Below are positions 24,101-39,100 of a DNA stretch of 64,000 nucleotides, piece after piece (position 1 is the stretch's first letter; every line of letters starts with the position of its first letter). The DNA is taken from positions 22,924,509 to 22,988,508 of the forward strand of contig NC_087064.1 in assembly GCF_963678635.1 (NCBI RefSeq), in the 5' to 3' direction. A program made the translations under genes and the position numbers. The notes under the pieces are model-generated. The model did no database searches. It was not told where the DNA came from and saw nothing but the letters and a program-made list of their open reading frames with translations. This DNA is from Symsagittifera roscoffensis (lineage: Eukaryota > Xenacoelomorpha > Acoela > Convolutidae).

Positions 24101-27100
24101 TGACACTACACTTATAATCTTGACTAACAATATCGTTGTATGACATTACACTGTGTAATGACAATCTTGAAACATCGAGCGAGACAAACTCAACCTTTCA
24201 CGAGGGCTTGCCAATCTTCGCACTTGCTAATAAGCCAGTTCTAAAGATTTCCTAGGTTTCAGGAAATAAGTTTCAGATTTCCTTTTTGTTAGATACTTTC
24301 AACGAATCAGACTCAAGCTTGTGATCCAACTTTCTGTATATCAAAAAGATGAAATCTGAGCCTTATAACAAGAAGACCCGATATTAGGTAACATGGTTAA
24401 TAAGGACGCGAAGTAAAGGGACACAAATGAGAAGTGCAAAAGGTATCTCTTACCACGTGTGTGCCTTGGGCAGGTGCTGCGCAGTGGTTGTTTGGGTGTC
24501 ACTGCGTTGAATCGTGAACATCTGTGGCCCATCACTGCCCTGTAGCTCAGAGAAGCCGTGCAGAGGCAGGTGGGAAGTGCCAGTGACAAACTTCAGCAGT
24601 CGACACCTCTCTTCATCTGAGTAGTCCAGCACCACTCGCCAGAACCACTGGATCACCTCGTGCTCTTCGCTATAGCCTCCTGCAATATTGGCATCTCATT
24701 TGTATCAATTTATCTACTTACTTTTGGCCTACCATGGGCAACCATGCTCCACACTCAAATTTATGATGTATTGAACCCGAAACCCAAGAAAAAATTTAAA
24801 GCTGGTCGGCCGAAGGTCGTAAAATAGTAACAATTCTCATTGGTTGAAATCCCCGAGTTTGGAGCTTCCGTGCTCAATCCGCGCCTAGAAACGATATGGG
24901 AGGCGAAGCCTCGGGACTTGAAGTGATTCAGCCAATTGAAATAAAACGTGCATTTATTTTCAGCAAATTGACACGTTTAATCATGGCGGCAATCTGACAT
25001 TTTGGGACGTTGACATCTCATCATTTTTATTGCGTTTCGCTAAAGTTCTGGGTTTGCTGACCAATGAGAACGCAATGAAAAGTAGGCGAATAAAAAAATT
25101 ACAGAGCAATCTAGTCGAAGAAAAGCTTTGAAAACAGATTGCTCAGAATATTAGGACACACCAAATGCAAATAATAGCTTCACCAAGAAAATTTTGCAGG
25201 CTAAAATAATATGAACAATTCCACATTTCAAACAAGGATAGCCGGTTACTGTGCAAGTAGCACAGAATGTTCCGACCATAGTCATTTAAAAAAACTGAAG
25301 GAAAAAATATAAATTAGGCGAACGCGACAGTCATAGTCGAAGACGCCAATTGGAAAACAATTTTTGTAGATAAATGGCTAGAAATCTAAAAAAAAACTTC
25401 AAAACAATTTCAATATTTTTTCTAATTTTTTTTGCAGAAATCCCAAAATGGCGCGAAGAACTTCAAAAACTAACTTTACGAGAATGAAACTATGTTTTTA
25501 CAGCTTAATTTAAGCTTAAATAAGCTATTGTAAGCCTGCATGCTCACCTTACTAGCTCAAATTTAGACCAAAAATCAAAAATTTCCAAAAGGTTTTTCTC
25601 GACACTGAGATAATTTCCTCAAAGTTTTTAGAACGTCGTTCGAATCAAGACTGAAAGGGCTTTAATCTGATATATCACTCGACTCATTCCGTTGAATATT
25701 TGTAGTAGTTGATTTTGCGTGGAAAAAGAAGCCAAAAAAAGAAGAAAAAAGAGCTATAACACACACGTAACAGAGTTCATCCACATTTTTCAAATGGTCG
25801 AAACAATGAACTCTAACACATCCGATTTACACTAATATTTGACTAATATTTACACTATTATTTACACTAATGTTTAACACGTCCGATTTACAGTACTATT
25901 TTGCACTAATATTTGACGTTTTTTTGTGCCTGACTAATACTAGTTACCTAAATTTACCAAAGGCGCAAATTATAGAAAAAAAATACAAAAGTGGCAGGGG
26001 CGATTATTTGATCAAAAACTTCCAAAAAAACTCAAAGGTCATTTTCTTCCAAATAGTTTCCTGCGTTGCAGACAAACTGGTCAAATATTGTCATTCGACA
26101 AAAAACCTTATCCAACAGACAATTGGAAAAAAGTCAATGAACACACGGAAACAAAATAAAAACTGATGTTTTTTTGAAGAAAAAAACTTATAACTTAGAA
26201 ACTGAAAAAACAAACACACACCCTAAAGCTCTTTGAACTTCATGAACAATTATGACTTTATGAATTTCATGAACAATCATGAACAATTATGACTTGCGGG
26301 CGTGTGTCTGTCCTTTCAATTTCTAAGTTTTAATGTTTGCTTTAAGAAAACATGTCAGTTTTTATTCTGTTTCTGTTTTGATAATTTAAATCAATTTGAG
26401 AAAACTGGATCAATAGGTAAAGTTTATATACGCTGAAAAATTTCAGAAGTAATTTTTCATTTTAAAAATTGGAAGTCGATCAGGTTTTGTTGAGACCTTT
26501 TCACCTTTGCTGTTTGATAGCTAAATTGCCTTCCTTTTAACAAAGGAAATGATCTGAACTTGAAGGGTCCAGACGAGCCACCAGTGGTTGGCCCGACGGC
26601 TGTACGAAAAGCCGCAAATAGCACTTATTACACCCTCTCCAACAGGGGACAGCCAAAAGCATGCTTGGACTGGGTTTTCGGTTACGAAGCTTCACAAGTC
26701 GGCCGGGTTGCTCCGTCTATTAATCCTAATACTTCTCCTTCGCTCCTCCTTCTCCTGAGTGGTTGCCAAGCGAAAACAATTTTTGAAGACGATCTGTCTA
26801 AATCAAGGATTTTCCGTACAGGTGACCCACAAGGTTCAATCCTATCACAACTATTATTCAACTTTTATCATCATGATGCACTATTATCTACCCTGAAGTT
26901 AAACTGCAATCATATGGAGACGATTTTCCTCCCTTTGTCAAAAAACTATCAAAAGGCCTCATCAACACTAACAAACTACATAACTAAGTTACATCAATTT
27001 TTAACGTCTATATCTCTGATTTTTTTCTCATCAAAAAGCTCCGCGAGCCTTTTCTCTTCGTTCAACAAGTAATTCAATACCGGAGCCCTAGAAAAAAAAA

Positions 27101-30100
27101 GGAAAATACACCCTTATTCTTGAAGAAGCACCTCAATTACTCGGTGTCGTCTTTAACCAATCCCTTAATTCCGCAGACCCTATCAGCAATGTCACCAAAA
27201 GCCTCGCGCAGGATAGTGACTTTGAAGGCCTTATCACCATCAAACTAGACTGCCATCTGATAGAAATTCATCAGCATTCTTATCAGTTTTACTTAATCTT
27301 GCATGGCAAACAATTTTTAAACTCGTCTCAGGTCACCTACCAAATTTAATGAATGTTCCCACTACCGAGGATAACCCTTTATATATTTCAATAAAACAAT
27401 TTTTTTTAAATTGAAGAAAAGTTAAAAAATCGAAGATACTCTGGCAAATAAACCTATGCTACTAGATGTTAATTCAGCCTAATGGATTTTTCATGATACG
27501 GTCTTCTCTGCAGCCTGTGACTATATTCATACAGGCCGTCATCATTTATTTGTTCCTGTCGAAAGAGATATTACTGGTTACCTACAATGCTTTGGTCAGA
27601 TCAATTTTAGATTACGCATGCATAAGCATGGTCCCATGGCGCCAGTTTCACGTCTTTAAACAAACTACAAACAGTTAAAAACGCCCCTCTTTGCACTAAT
27701 ACGGGTGGTACAAAAACGAGTGCTACATAACACTTACATTCTGAACGTTAAACTTTAAATGTTGCCCATCATCATGAACTACTTTCCGCTCAAATTACTC
27801 TCAAAAATTATATCCCCTCAAACCCCTTACTTTGTCATTAACATCACCCAGACCACTTCGAAACATTCACCCGTCAACACTTGATCTATATAGTCCCGCA
27901 AAAAAACATAGCAACCTTTTACCACTATATATTACTTTAACAAACTAAGTACCCTCGCCATTTTAAAACTACAAATCGATTTTAGAACAACTGCAGAGTA
28001 AAAGTATCGAGCAGGCAATTGCAGATGCATATCACCCAAAATTTCTACCTCTCAAACCCCTGACGTCTCCCCTTTGACGGATATCTCCCTCGCGCCACCA
28101 GAAAAACCCTTTCCGAACTAAGGTCCGGTTACAGCTCCTTCTTGAACTCCTACCTAAATAGAGTTTACCCAAACTTCCCTCCAAACTGCCCCTACTGTAC
28201 TTCCCAACATACCAATTAACACCTTTCAACTATTCCAAGAACACCACAACCTTGTCTCCCATAGACTTGTGGCTTCGGCTGACTGAAGTTGCGAAGTTTC
28301 TACAACTCGGTTTGAGCATGCCGAACGCGCCCCCTCGGGGTTAGCAACAACAACAACATCAGAACTTCAAAAGCAATCAAAAGTCAAACCGCGAAAAAGT
28401 AATTTGAGCCTGAACAAAATTTAGGACTTTTCATGAAAAAAAATCACTGCCTAAACAAGAATCTGAACTACGTTCGTCGACTCTTAAAACAACCCAAATA
28501 AGTCGAACTTCACTTGAACAGTGTTTTAGTAACATTCACTGTTCTAAAACAAGAAGACCCACTTTTGTAGAGAGTGTGGTCTTTCCAGTCTTTGACATTG
28601 ACTTGTGGCAGTCCAGCCATGAGCAACTCCAGTTCTGTCTCATCGAACAATTTGAGTAGAGAGGGATCGACGACCAGTGAGAAGCCACTGAGAAATGCCT
28701 CCATTTGAGATTGCACCTGCTCCACTAGTTTGTACTGCAGCACTAGTCTAAAACGAAGGCAACCCGTTTCAACATCACAAATGCCGATAAAGAAACCCAA
28801 TGATGCTGGGGTTTTTCTACTTACTAGGACCAAACTAATGTATGACTTGTGTATCAACATTTGTATTCGAAATTCTGCCTAAATTTCGACAATTTGTTCG
28901 ATTTAAACCAATCCTTCTTTCTCTCTTTTCTCGTTTATTTTGCAAATTTGAGCTGAATGCGTTAAAACACGAACTACCGTAAACTCATGATCAGCTCAAC
29001 TGAGGATTCGTTTTCAAATTCCAACTCAACTTTGGGATAAAACTCTTTCGCACTTTTAAAGAGCTTAGAAAAGATCGTTTTGGTCAAACTTGATATTCCG
29101 GCCTCCCTATCCTCGAGAAAATTCTAGATCTGCCCCTGGTTTTAAGGACTCAAATAACAACCTAAAAAATATCAATCGCACTAAATGTGAATTTCAGGGA
29201 AATCTAAGAGGGTAGAAATTATCTTGCAGAAATCGAAAATAAAAACTTTACACTCACTGAACGAATTGTTCTCTGTTATGGATAGTGACTGGTATTTCAT
29301 TTCCATTGGGCAGCAGAGACACTGTTCGAGCAGGTGCCCGTCCACCTTCTAGTTGGTGTTCGGAAAGGGTGAAGTCGGCCTCTATCTCCGCCAACTCTTC
29401 CTCCCCACACTCCAGCAACATTTTCATCGACTGGTAGTAGCGAATGTCCTACAAGTACAACAAAACAGATACAAAACTGAGTATTTTTTTATGTGTAAAG
29501 CCTATAATAATGTTACCACAATTCAACTAAAAAAAGAACGCGATATTCTAACAATAAATTGTTATTCGTTTGAATTCGATTAATTAAGTTCGTATTTCGA
29601 TTTCAGTACTCATATTTTAAGATTCGTAAATCCCGGGTATAGTTGGTCGAATTATGTGTCGATTGACAGTGTAGACCGCATGTCCAATTATCAAAGTCGA
29701 CAAACGATTTCGGTTGAGCAAGACCGATACACGAGTCGACCAGGGTCGATACATAATTCGAACTTAGCCAACAACAGTTGGAAAAGAGTCAAGGAACGCA
29801 AAAAAACTGACTGTTGATTAGAAAAACTTCAAATTTCGAATTTTAAAGGAAAAAATATCGCTTTGAAGCTTTTTGAATTTAAAGAACAATTTTTGATTGG
29901 CGCTTTTTTGATAAAAAGAACTCAATTTGAGAAAACTGGAGTGTTAGGTGAAGTTGTTATTCCGCATGGAAATTTAAAAATTACATTCCTCTTTCGAAAC
30001 TAGAAATCGAACACGTTTTTTCGCGCCATTTCCTCTTTCGTAATTGGACGGTGAATTTTGCCTACTTTTCAGCAAATTAACTTCAATTGAACTCAAGAAG

Positions 30101-33100
30101 AGTATGTTTTTGCTCTTTCACGCATGTTGTTTCACGACAAGGCATGAATGAAAAATGAAATATTAGAACGCATGAATGAAAAAAGAAATCATTTGCATAG
30201 TTTCGCGCACTTTTCCGGGCTTTTTCGCAATTTTCCGGGCTCTTTCACAATTTTCCGGCATCTTTCCCTCAGAAAGAGCAAAAACATACTCTTCAACAGT
30301 TAGAACATAGTTAGAGATGGCCTCGGGCATCTTTCAACTATGTTCAAACTACTACAAAGTGCACATAAACCAAAGGGCATTAATAATGCATGAATATGTA
30401 TGAATGCACTTCATATAGTTAGTAGAGCCATTCAAGACTTTTCTTGAGAAAAATATCATCATGATCTATATTAGAGTCTGCACTACGTTACTACACTTTT
30501 AAACAGTTTCGAAACATGAGTATCTAAAGTTTTTTAAATTTGCCCTGGATATGCGCACTGTTATTTCATCCATTTTGCCGCAACCGCTGCCACCTTGAAG
30601 AGTCGGATGATATTGAGAAACCCCCGAACGGGACCGAAAGAGGATTTAACCTACAACCATCATGTCACAAGCCGCGCGCCTTATTGACTCCAACGCGGTC
30701 GTTTTGAATATGAACGTCGACCAGGCTCGAAATGAGTCAAGATTTTTTTACATGGGTCAACCACAACGAAGCACGAGTCGAATAAGATCAAAACGGCAAG
30801 AAAACTGAATTGGTTAATTGGCAGTACAAAGCCTAACCGGAAATAGACACACAAATTCAATCCTTAAATTATTTTTTTAAAAGTTTTTTTAATAAAATCA
30901 ATCAAGTTGCACCTTGAAATTGTGAAGATAGCCATCAATCGGTTGGAAAAGTTTTAATGAAATCAGAGAACTTGAAAAGCGAATTTTTCTCGAACTTGAC
31001 TTCTTTATAACAAAAAATTGCCAACAATTGGTCGGAAATGTGTATACAAAGTCAATGAAGTCGGGAAAATGTTACCTTTTTTTCGAACTTTTAATTTTTC
31101 TCAAAACAAAACACAGCCAACGGACTGTTGGAAGTGTCAAGGAACTTTTGACTTCAAAAAATATTTTCAATTTTCAAAATTCGAGAAAAAAAATTTGCTA
31201 ATAGTCATTTTTCTATGCCATTGGGAAATCCTAAACATAGCCAACTGACAATTGGAAAAGAGTAATGAACGCAATGAAACTGAAACAAAAACTGCGTTGT
31301 TTTTTTCCCAAAAAATTTCAACTTCTGAATTTCCAAGAAAAAAAAATAAATGGCTTTAAAGCTCTTTGAATTTGTAGAACAATTTATGATGGACACTTTT
31401 TTGTTTAAAAAAAAACCCAATTTGAAAAAACTGGATCAATAGGCAAAACTTTTATTTCAGTGGGATATCTGATAATTAATTTCCATTTTCGAAACTAAAA
31501 GTCGATCACGTTTTTCGTGACCTCAACATTTTTGCTGTTCGATAGTGGATTTTGCCTTCCTTTTAACAATGAAAATGCACTGAACTTAAAAATAAATCAC
31601 AAATCAAACCGCGAAAAATCAAAATTGAGCCTGAACAAATATCAGGACTTTTTCGTGAAAAAAAAACAACAAAAAAATCAGCAAGACCTATATAAGATAC
31701 CTCACTACCTTCATTACTCTTAATTATATTCCCGTCTCGAAACTAATATTAATTTACGTGTTTAGCTCCATTCGCTTTTTGGTAACTGGAGAGCTTAATT
31801 TGTTTTTCTTGTAGAAAATGAAACTGATTGAACTTAGCAAGAAATGAAAAATCGAACCGCGATTATTCTAAGCTTAAGAGTTCTCCGGAACAAAAATACA
31901 CATGACCCAAACAAGTTTTTACGCTCGTATCTACTACCCCCACCTTTCAAACTGTCTGTTGTTATGCGTTATACGGCTAAAAGCTCAATGTTACCATGTA
32001 AAATATAAATAACAACTCTGTTCAAAACAGTTAGTTTGTTCACTATGCCAAATTTCATTGCATTAGGATGTTAAAAAGCTTTTCAAAATTGAAATTCAAA
32101 TATGGGGAGTGGAAAAGAGCCGCGTTTTCGCTTCGTTTAATGGCACGTAAAAATGTACCTAAACAAGAAACTCAGCCAAACTCCACCCCACACACACACA
32201 CACACATACATAGATTAAAATTCAGTTTGGTGAGGCAATAAACCTTGTCCCAAAGAAAATCTGATAAGCATATATTTCCGTGTCGCAGACTTCTTCCCAC
32301 ATACAAAATTAAGCGATCCAACTCTATTGCAGATTTCTTTCTATTTCGAAAACTCTCGGCCAGTGACATCAAAAATGGGTGAGCTTTACGCGCATCTGCA
32401 CCAAAAATCTTGAACACTGAAGCGAAATTGCAGCATCACAAACACAAGCAAAAAACAGCACTAAATAGGTAAAAAATTATAAAAGGGAAAGAAAAGAAAA
32501 CTTATCAGAAATCTGCTACGTACTGTAATCACACACCCAAAATGGATGTTTTAAGTCACTTGTCCTATCATCTGCGCCTTTAATCACTTGTCATCAATAA
32601 AGCAGTCTGTCAAGGCTGGTTCGAAAATAATTGTATGTATTTGCCGCGTTTATCTATCTACGGATGTCAAATATTCTTTACGAAAAACTGAAATATCAAA
32701 CAGAGATGAAGCTGAGCTTCGCACCACTTGCGATACAAAATTAAAATCAAATAAAGAGAAAAATCAAATCTTGGAAAAAACCTACAAAAAAGCGTTTTTA
32801 TCAGAAAAACTTATAAAAATTGCTTTAAAAAGCCCAAAAAATCCGGAACAAATCCTGTAGGAAAGCTGATGAACCTTGAAAAAAGTTTGCGCTACGGGAT
32901 CTAAGCCGACAAAAAAACAGAGGATAACCCTAAAAAGCAAAAAAAAATCTGGTTTGCAAAGAAAAGGTCATGGCCGGTTGCGAACCAAAACCTTTTGCCC
33001 TAATAAGAAGTGTGTTATCTCTACGCCAGATGGTTGATAAAATTTGTTAAAATACCTTTGCCGAAAAAGCAGTAAAGTCTGCCCAAAAAACTTTGAAAAT

Positions 33101-36100
33101 TTCAAAAAAAATGTAAAATTTTAGACATTACGCAGAGGCGAAGATGCACTTCGCATACACAAGCAAAAAATATGACCAAAATCGCTATTGGAAAAACCGA
33201 ATGAGCGAAACTTTGAGTCTAAAAATTTTCCTGATTGACGCACTCCAATTATGAGTCTATATAATTGCTGAGTGACGCAAGCCAATTATGACGCATTTAG
33301 CAGTACCAGTCAATTTGAAAGAAAATAGAAACTTATTAACTTGCCTGAATTTATAGAGCGGAAAATTTTAATTAATATACGAAACAGTTCATTAAGAACA
33401 TCCGACCCAGCCCAGGTTCGAAACCTCTGATTTTGTTGCGGGTCTCCTTCCCTACCTCTAAGCTACAGATCCATGATACTTTGAAGCTAAAGTGCTATTT
33501 GTAATAAAATAGTCTTTGATCACATCCTCAGCATTGGCTGTACTTAATAGCTGCTTATTGATCAAAATGAACATTTGCAAAATGAACACATTTTGTCGCA
33601 ACAGTATTTGCGACTTAGGTTGGAAAAAAAGATATTTCATATTATAACACAAGCATTGCTTGTGTAAAACAGCACGCTTTACCATCACCTTGAATGGATT
33701 TAAAATAAAAAATTGCTTAAAAAATTATAACACTCAGTTGCTTTGAGGTAAATGCACACACTTTAGAACAAAAAAAATCAAAAACCAAGCATTCGAAAAA
33801 AAAGAAAAAATGTTGAAAAATTCAAACAAAAATCGCTTAAAAATGTTATATTTGCAAACTGAAAGTTTTGCCGTGGATAGAAGCGAAAACTTCATAAAAT
33901 AAGGTTAAATTTTTCAAAATTGAATTTACTAAAACAATTGAATTGAAAAGAAGGGTACTAAAAAAACACACAGCAAATAAGCCCAAAAAATATTGGGACA
34001 AATTTAATTAAGCCTACAAAAAAATCAACATGTCTGAAATTGTTTTTCAGATGTCAACCCAGTAACTCGTTACATCTAAGCGCAGTAATCTAGACCAAAA
34101 TTAGAGCTGTTGAAATTTCAAATCGACTGGAACTTAGATTTTCCAAAGTTGGAGATCCTGTGAACAAAATTATTTACGGAAAAAATTCTAGTATCCGATA
34201 GCAAAACTCTTGTTTATGGAAAAGATAAAAAAGCTTGTAACTAACCACACTTTCCAGATCTTCTAATACAACTTCTTTGCCCAACAGCGTCTTGTAGAAT
34301 GATTTCACGAAGTAGCCTGAAAAATGAATCGTGTAAAACTCGAATTAAATATTGTTATCACATAAAAATTTCGGATATGTTTTTCCATGCAAAATTAGGT
34401 ATCATAAAGACACTTCGTTTGTAACCTAGTGGTAGTAAATCCTACAAAAATCCCTCAGATGCGATTTGAGCTGGGAAAAATTCGAAACTATCTCTGTTTC
34501 CAAAACCAACGGTTTGAAATTTTTTAATTGAGACTATATATCGAGTATGACCAGATGCAAATCATTTATTTTCCGCAAAAAAAACTGTAATAATTTTTCA
34601 AGGCATGTTCTTACACAGAAGCAAAGCTGCGCTTCGCAAACACTTGCAAGAATACGACAAAAAAGGAGCTTCATAAAGTGAAAAAGAAAAACTAAAAATA
34701 AGGCTCGAATAAGTATAACTTTTCAACGTATCGGATTCGAACCTGCGACCTCGATATTTGGCGTTTCAAGCCCTACCGCGAACTCTTAGCAACCCACCAA
34801 CACTAGTCACAAATAAATCAGCCACATATGCTAATAAAGTGTCAATGATATGCAGCAAAAGTTGCAACAAATACAAATAGACACAATTTGGCATGTAATA
34901 ATTTGGGAGTATAACAAACTGAATGCATCCACGCATGTAATAAATTTAAAATCAAAAGCCAAATTATGTATAATTCAGCATTCCAAAAACATTGCAAGAT
35001 ATAATGATTCAGAAAATTTCTGAAATTTAGTTTTTATTATTGTACTGATATTTGAAACAAAGAGCTTTTTTCGGATCATTTGAACAAAGAGATCTGAACC
35101 AACTGTGTTATCTTATTTAATCAAATGTCAAAGCACATGCTAACATGAAGCTATAAAGGTGCCCCAAAAGTGGCACCAATATTTGCATAGTCGAAAACAG
35201 CATAGTCGTACAATAACACTGCCTCACTAAAGCTTGCAAGTGTAAAAGGGTAATCTTAGAAAAAACTAGGCATCAGAAAAAAATGGACAAAAAATTTGAA
35301 ATATTGAAAAAATATATATTGGGGTATTTTGAATGAAATTTTTCGTTCCGACCCCGTCATAAAGTGACTAGAAGAATTTTTGGCCCAAGGTGGCTTTTTT
35401 CCTCATGATTTGAGATAACTCAAAACTCAAAGAAAGCTCGTACTTAGGGCCAGCGGCGAATCTAGGATTTTCTCGAGGGGAGGATTTTCGTCTTTTTGAA
35501 TTTAATTACCTTTTTTAAAACGATTAAAATGATTTTCGAAGCTCTTTAAAAGCAACAAAAACGCCGTTTTGGCGCAACTTTGGAAAATTTCGACTAAAAA
35601 TATGCACTTTTTTGGCACGCGCTTCCCCTCAAAACCATGATAAATTGGCGCAAAGGTGCTTCAAAAAAATTTAGGGTCTTTCAACCGAAGATGGATGTCG
35701 TAAAATATTACCAAAGATGGACATCTTGAGGGGCGACAGGGTGGAATTCCTGAGGGGAATAGCGGACGGCTGTCCCCTCCCCAACTCAGCCCCAGGGAGG
35801 GTGCTAAATTATCAAAATACAAAATCAAAAGCCCGATTAGTCGTGATTCGGATTTTAATAAACTCCAAAAAGTTTGTCCGAGCTTTTTCGTTTTCAGATA
35901 AATTTTACATGGTAGAGAGTGAATTTTCGAATTAATTCTATCACATTTTTGAGGTTATTAGAGGTATATCACCTGATTTTTGCAAATTATTATCTAATTG
36001 AATCCACTTGAATTGGAAAAATATCTTTTAAAAAAAATTTTAGAAGAAAAAGTAATTTTTTTAAATCCTTGTCAGCATTATTTTGATGAAACGGGTATCA

Positions 36101-39100
36101 ATTTTAAGAACGGTCGAAAATTACCAGAGAGGGTAAATTTCCTTTGAAAAAAACCCGTTTTTCATTGAGGGGCTCAAAATTATCAGGTGGTCCGCAACTT
36201 CGGAGTAATTCTGATTAATATGATGCACACTTTTTTTATTTAGAGCTCGTAAACGCCCCCCCCCCCATTCTAGGTGGAGGGGTGTTTAAGAAGAAGTAGA
36301 TTTGTGTTGTTTGGGGTCCCGATAAAAAAGCAAGGCAGGGTGGAAGCCAGCAATTGCGTTCAACGTGACGGCCTAACTGTGTACTCACCGTCGATTAGCT
36401 TTCCGTGATATATGGCCATGGCGCATACGGTGCCCACGAATGAGAAGTACTTGAGATGGTCTCTGCCACAACACAGTGCACTGAGGGGGTTTATCTGGAG
36501 GGAGTAGGAGGAGTCGGCAGCAGAATACTCGAATAAGCCGTAGTAGGGATCCAACATCTGACAAGACACGTCTTGGAACCACTCTCTACAAAACCACAAC
36601 ACCCCAACTAATCTTAGCTTCAGTAAAGAATATTTAAAAATGGACTACTGAAAATTGAAAATTGAAAGACAAGCTTCTCAAAATCTTAGCAAAACCAAGA
36701 TATTTTAAGATAGTTTAAGTTAAGAAATCTATATTTTTGGCAACATCGTTCATATTTCTCTGATTGACGCACGCCCAGTTTTGCCTGGTATACTGCAAAC
36801 TAGAAGCAAGACAACCGATATGAGCTTTGCAGATTGTTACTTAGCCTAAAAAAAAGCTGTTGAATACTTTTTTTCCAATAAAACATTTGACCTTTGGTTA
36901 TCTCAGATACGCACGGTTAATATGTTGAGAAAGAAAAAACCAAATCTAGGAAAACGAGTAAGGCAAGTTCACATTTATGTCACAGAACGAGGAATATTAA
37001 AGCCTGATACTTCCATATGAAATAACTATGTAACTATGACATTACAAAACATAGTCAACAGAAAGTTGGAAAGGTGTCAATGAACTCAGGCAAACAGGAA
37101 AAAATGATTGACTCATTTTGAAATTTTTCGCAAATCGAAAAAATAAGTACATCAAGTTCAAGTTCATTGAATTTCAAGAACATTTTATAATGGCCCATTT
37201 GTTCATGAAAATAAACAAAATAGAACTCTTAATGAAATGACTAGAAAAGAATGCTAAAAAATAGGGAACACGGTTCGAAAATCTGGTTAAGCTAATATTA
37301 CAAGGTGCAATGACTACCTAAGATAAGAAAACTGAAAAAACTCAGTGAAACGTTTTATTTCTTATCTCAAAACTGGGTCCAACTTTCAACAATTTTTTTA
37401 CTCCTGAGAACCGACCGCAATTCGTGAACTTCTATTTCTGTTTTCTGACCTTGACATGCCTCCATAGTCCAATCCCTGTTCGCCCGCGTACTCCACCCAC
37501 AGTTTGCATCTCAACCTGGAGGGGTCATCCTTCACTATGCGACAGATGGAGTCAAAGGACGTTTCCAACAGGTTAGCCCTCGTCACTCGAATCACACAAT
37601 GGGCACTGCTGCTCGGCTGAAATATGTTTCTCAAATCAAGGATGGATTCATCTTGAGGACATAAAATTCTCACGCCGCACAAATTCTGTCAGCAAAGCTG
37701 TTTACGGGAAAAAAATAGTAAAAGATAACATTGTCCTTGCCCAAGGGTTAAATTATCAGTGTGGATTTTTCGACAATAATCTCTTTTGGGTGTAACTTCG
37801 AGTCAGAACTTGGTTGAAACATTTCCAAGCAATTTGTGGCGTTTTTCTTGTCTGAGAAAAGGCAAATCGAGAAAAATGCGTTTAATTTTTTCAGTTTATT
37901 TTAGTTTTCGTCTGGATAAGCAAAACCATTACTGCACTCTCTCTCTGATCAAAAAAAGCCAATAGTCGATGTTTAACATGCCCACCGCTTTCCTGAGTTT
38001 GGCTTTGAATGCCTTGTACTTGGACTTGTAGTTGGGGTTGAATTGCACCGCAGGTCCCTCCATCAGCAGTCGAGGGTCCTGCCAGCTGGTGGTCTGGGTG
38101 TCTAAACAAAATATAGACGATTCTTCAAATGGATATCTTCTAGCTATTCACCCCTCTCCGTATTGCAAAAAAAGATAATCTTCGATTTAATTCTTTTATA
38201 CGGCGTATATTCGTACACAGGCGTATATTCGTACACAGGCGATACAACAAAAACAAAAAAAACCTACGTCGAAAAAAATTTGAATTTTGAAAAAAAAGGC
38301 GAACCAAAGTTTCAGCATGTCTCGATAAAAAACAGCCCACTGGAACACTGGAAATACGAGTTTGATAGCGAATGAATTTGCTATACTGATACTGTACGAA
38401 AAATGTGATTTCAAAAATTGGACTTGCGCAAAATCTTAGTTGTTTCTCTACTAAAACATGACACTTTTCTTACAGAAATTTAAGGAGTCGCCAATTCTGC
38501 AGGAACAATTATCGCAACCGGTTCTTTGAATTGAACTGTTCTTCTCAGATTTGATAGAGTAATTTTTAAACGCACAGAAGTTCTAAAAAACGGTCAAAAG
38601 ATTTCCAAAACCCATTAATATCTTCTGCATAAGTATGTTGTGGCCGTTTACCTAGAGAAGATTCCCAAAGCCGGGTTTCTCCATTGAACACAACCTGAGA
38701 AAGCGCACGGTAGTTTTTGCGTAAAGTCAAAAAGTTTCCAAAAACGGTCAAGGTTTCGAAACTGTGTCTTGTTTGAAGATCATAAGTTTTTTTCGTAAAC
38801 AAACTAGGCATAGCCAATTACAGAGGTAGGCTTTCAACAACCTGTTGTTTCGATTAAACCTATGATATCGGATTTGGCAGGATAGTTAGCGAAAGTCCAA
38901 AAATGGTCAACAAAACAAAACTGACATCTCCGAGAATCATAGCATTTGCGTGAAACAAAAACAAGGCGTATACGCTTATGCAGAAGGGATTCACGCAACT
39001 TTTAGTTTCGATTGAACGAAAAATCTCAGATGTGGCAGAGTAGTTCTTGAGAAAAATCAAAACATTCAAATAAAACGGTCAAAACCATCAAATTTTTGAT

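Noticed and set aside
35717-35935. 72-codon open frame starting MDILRGDRV
   Set aside because: Its start lies in a GGATCTAGG-type repeat and the rest is AT-rich; not supported as a gene.
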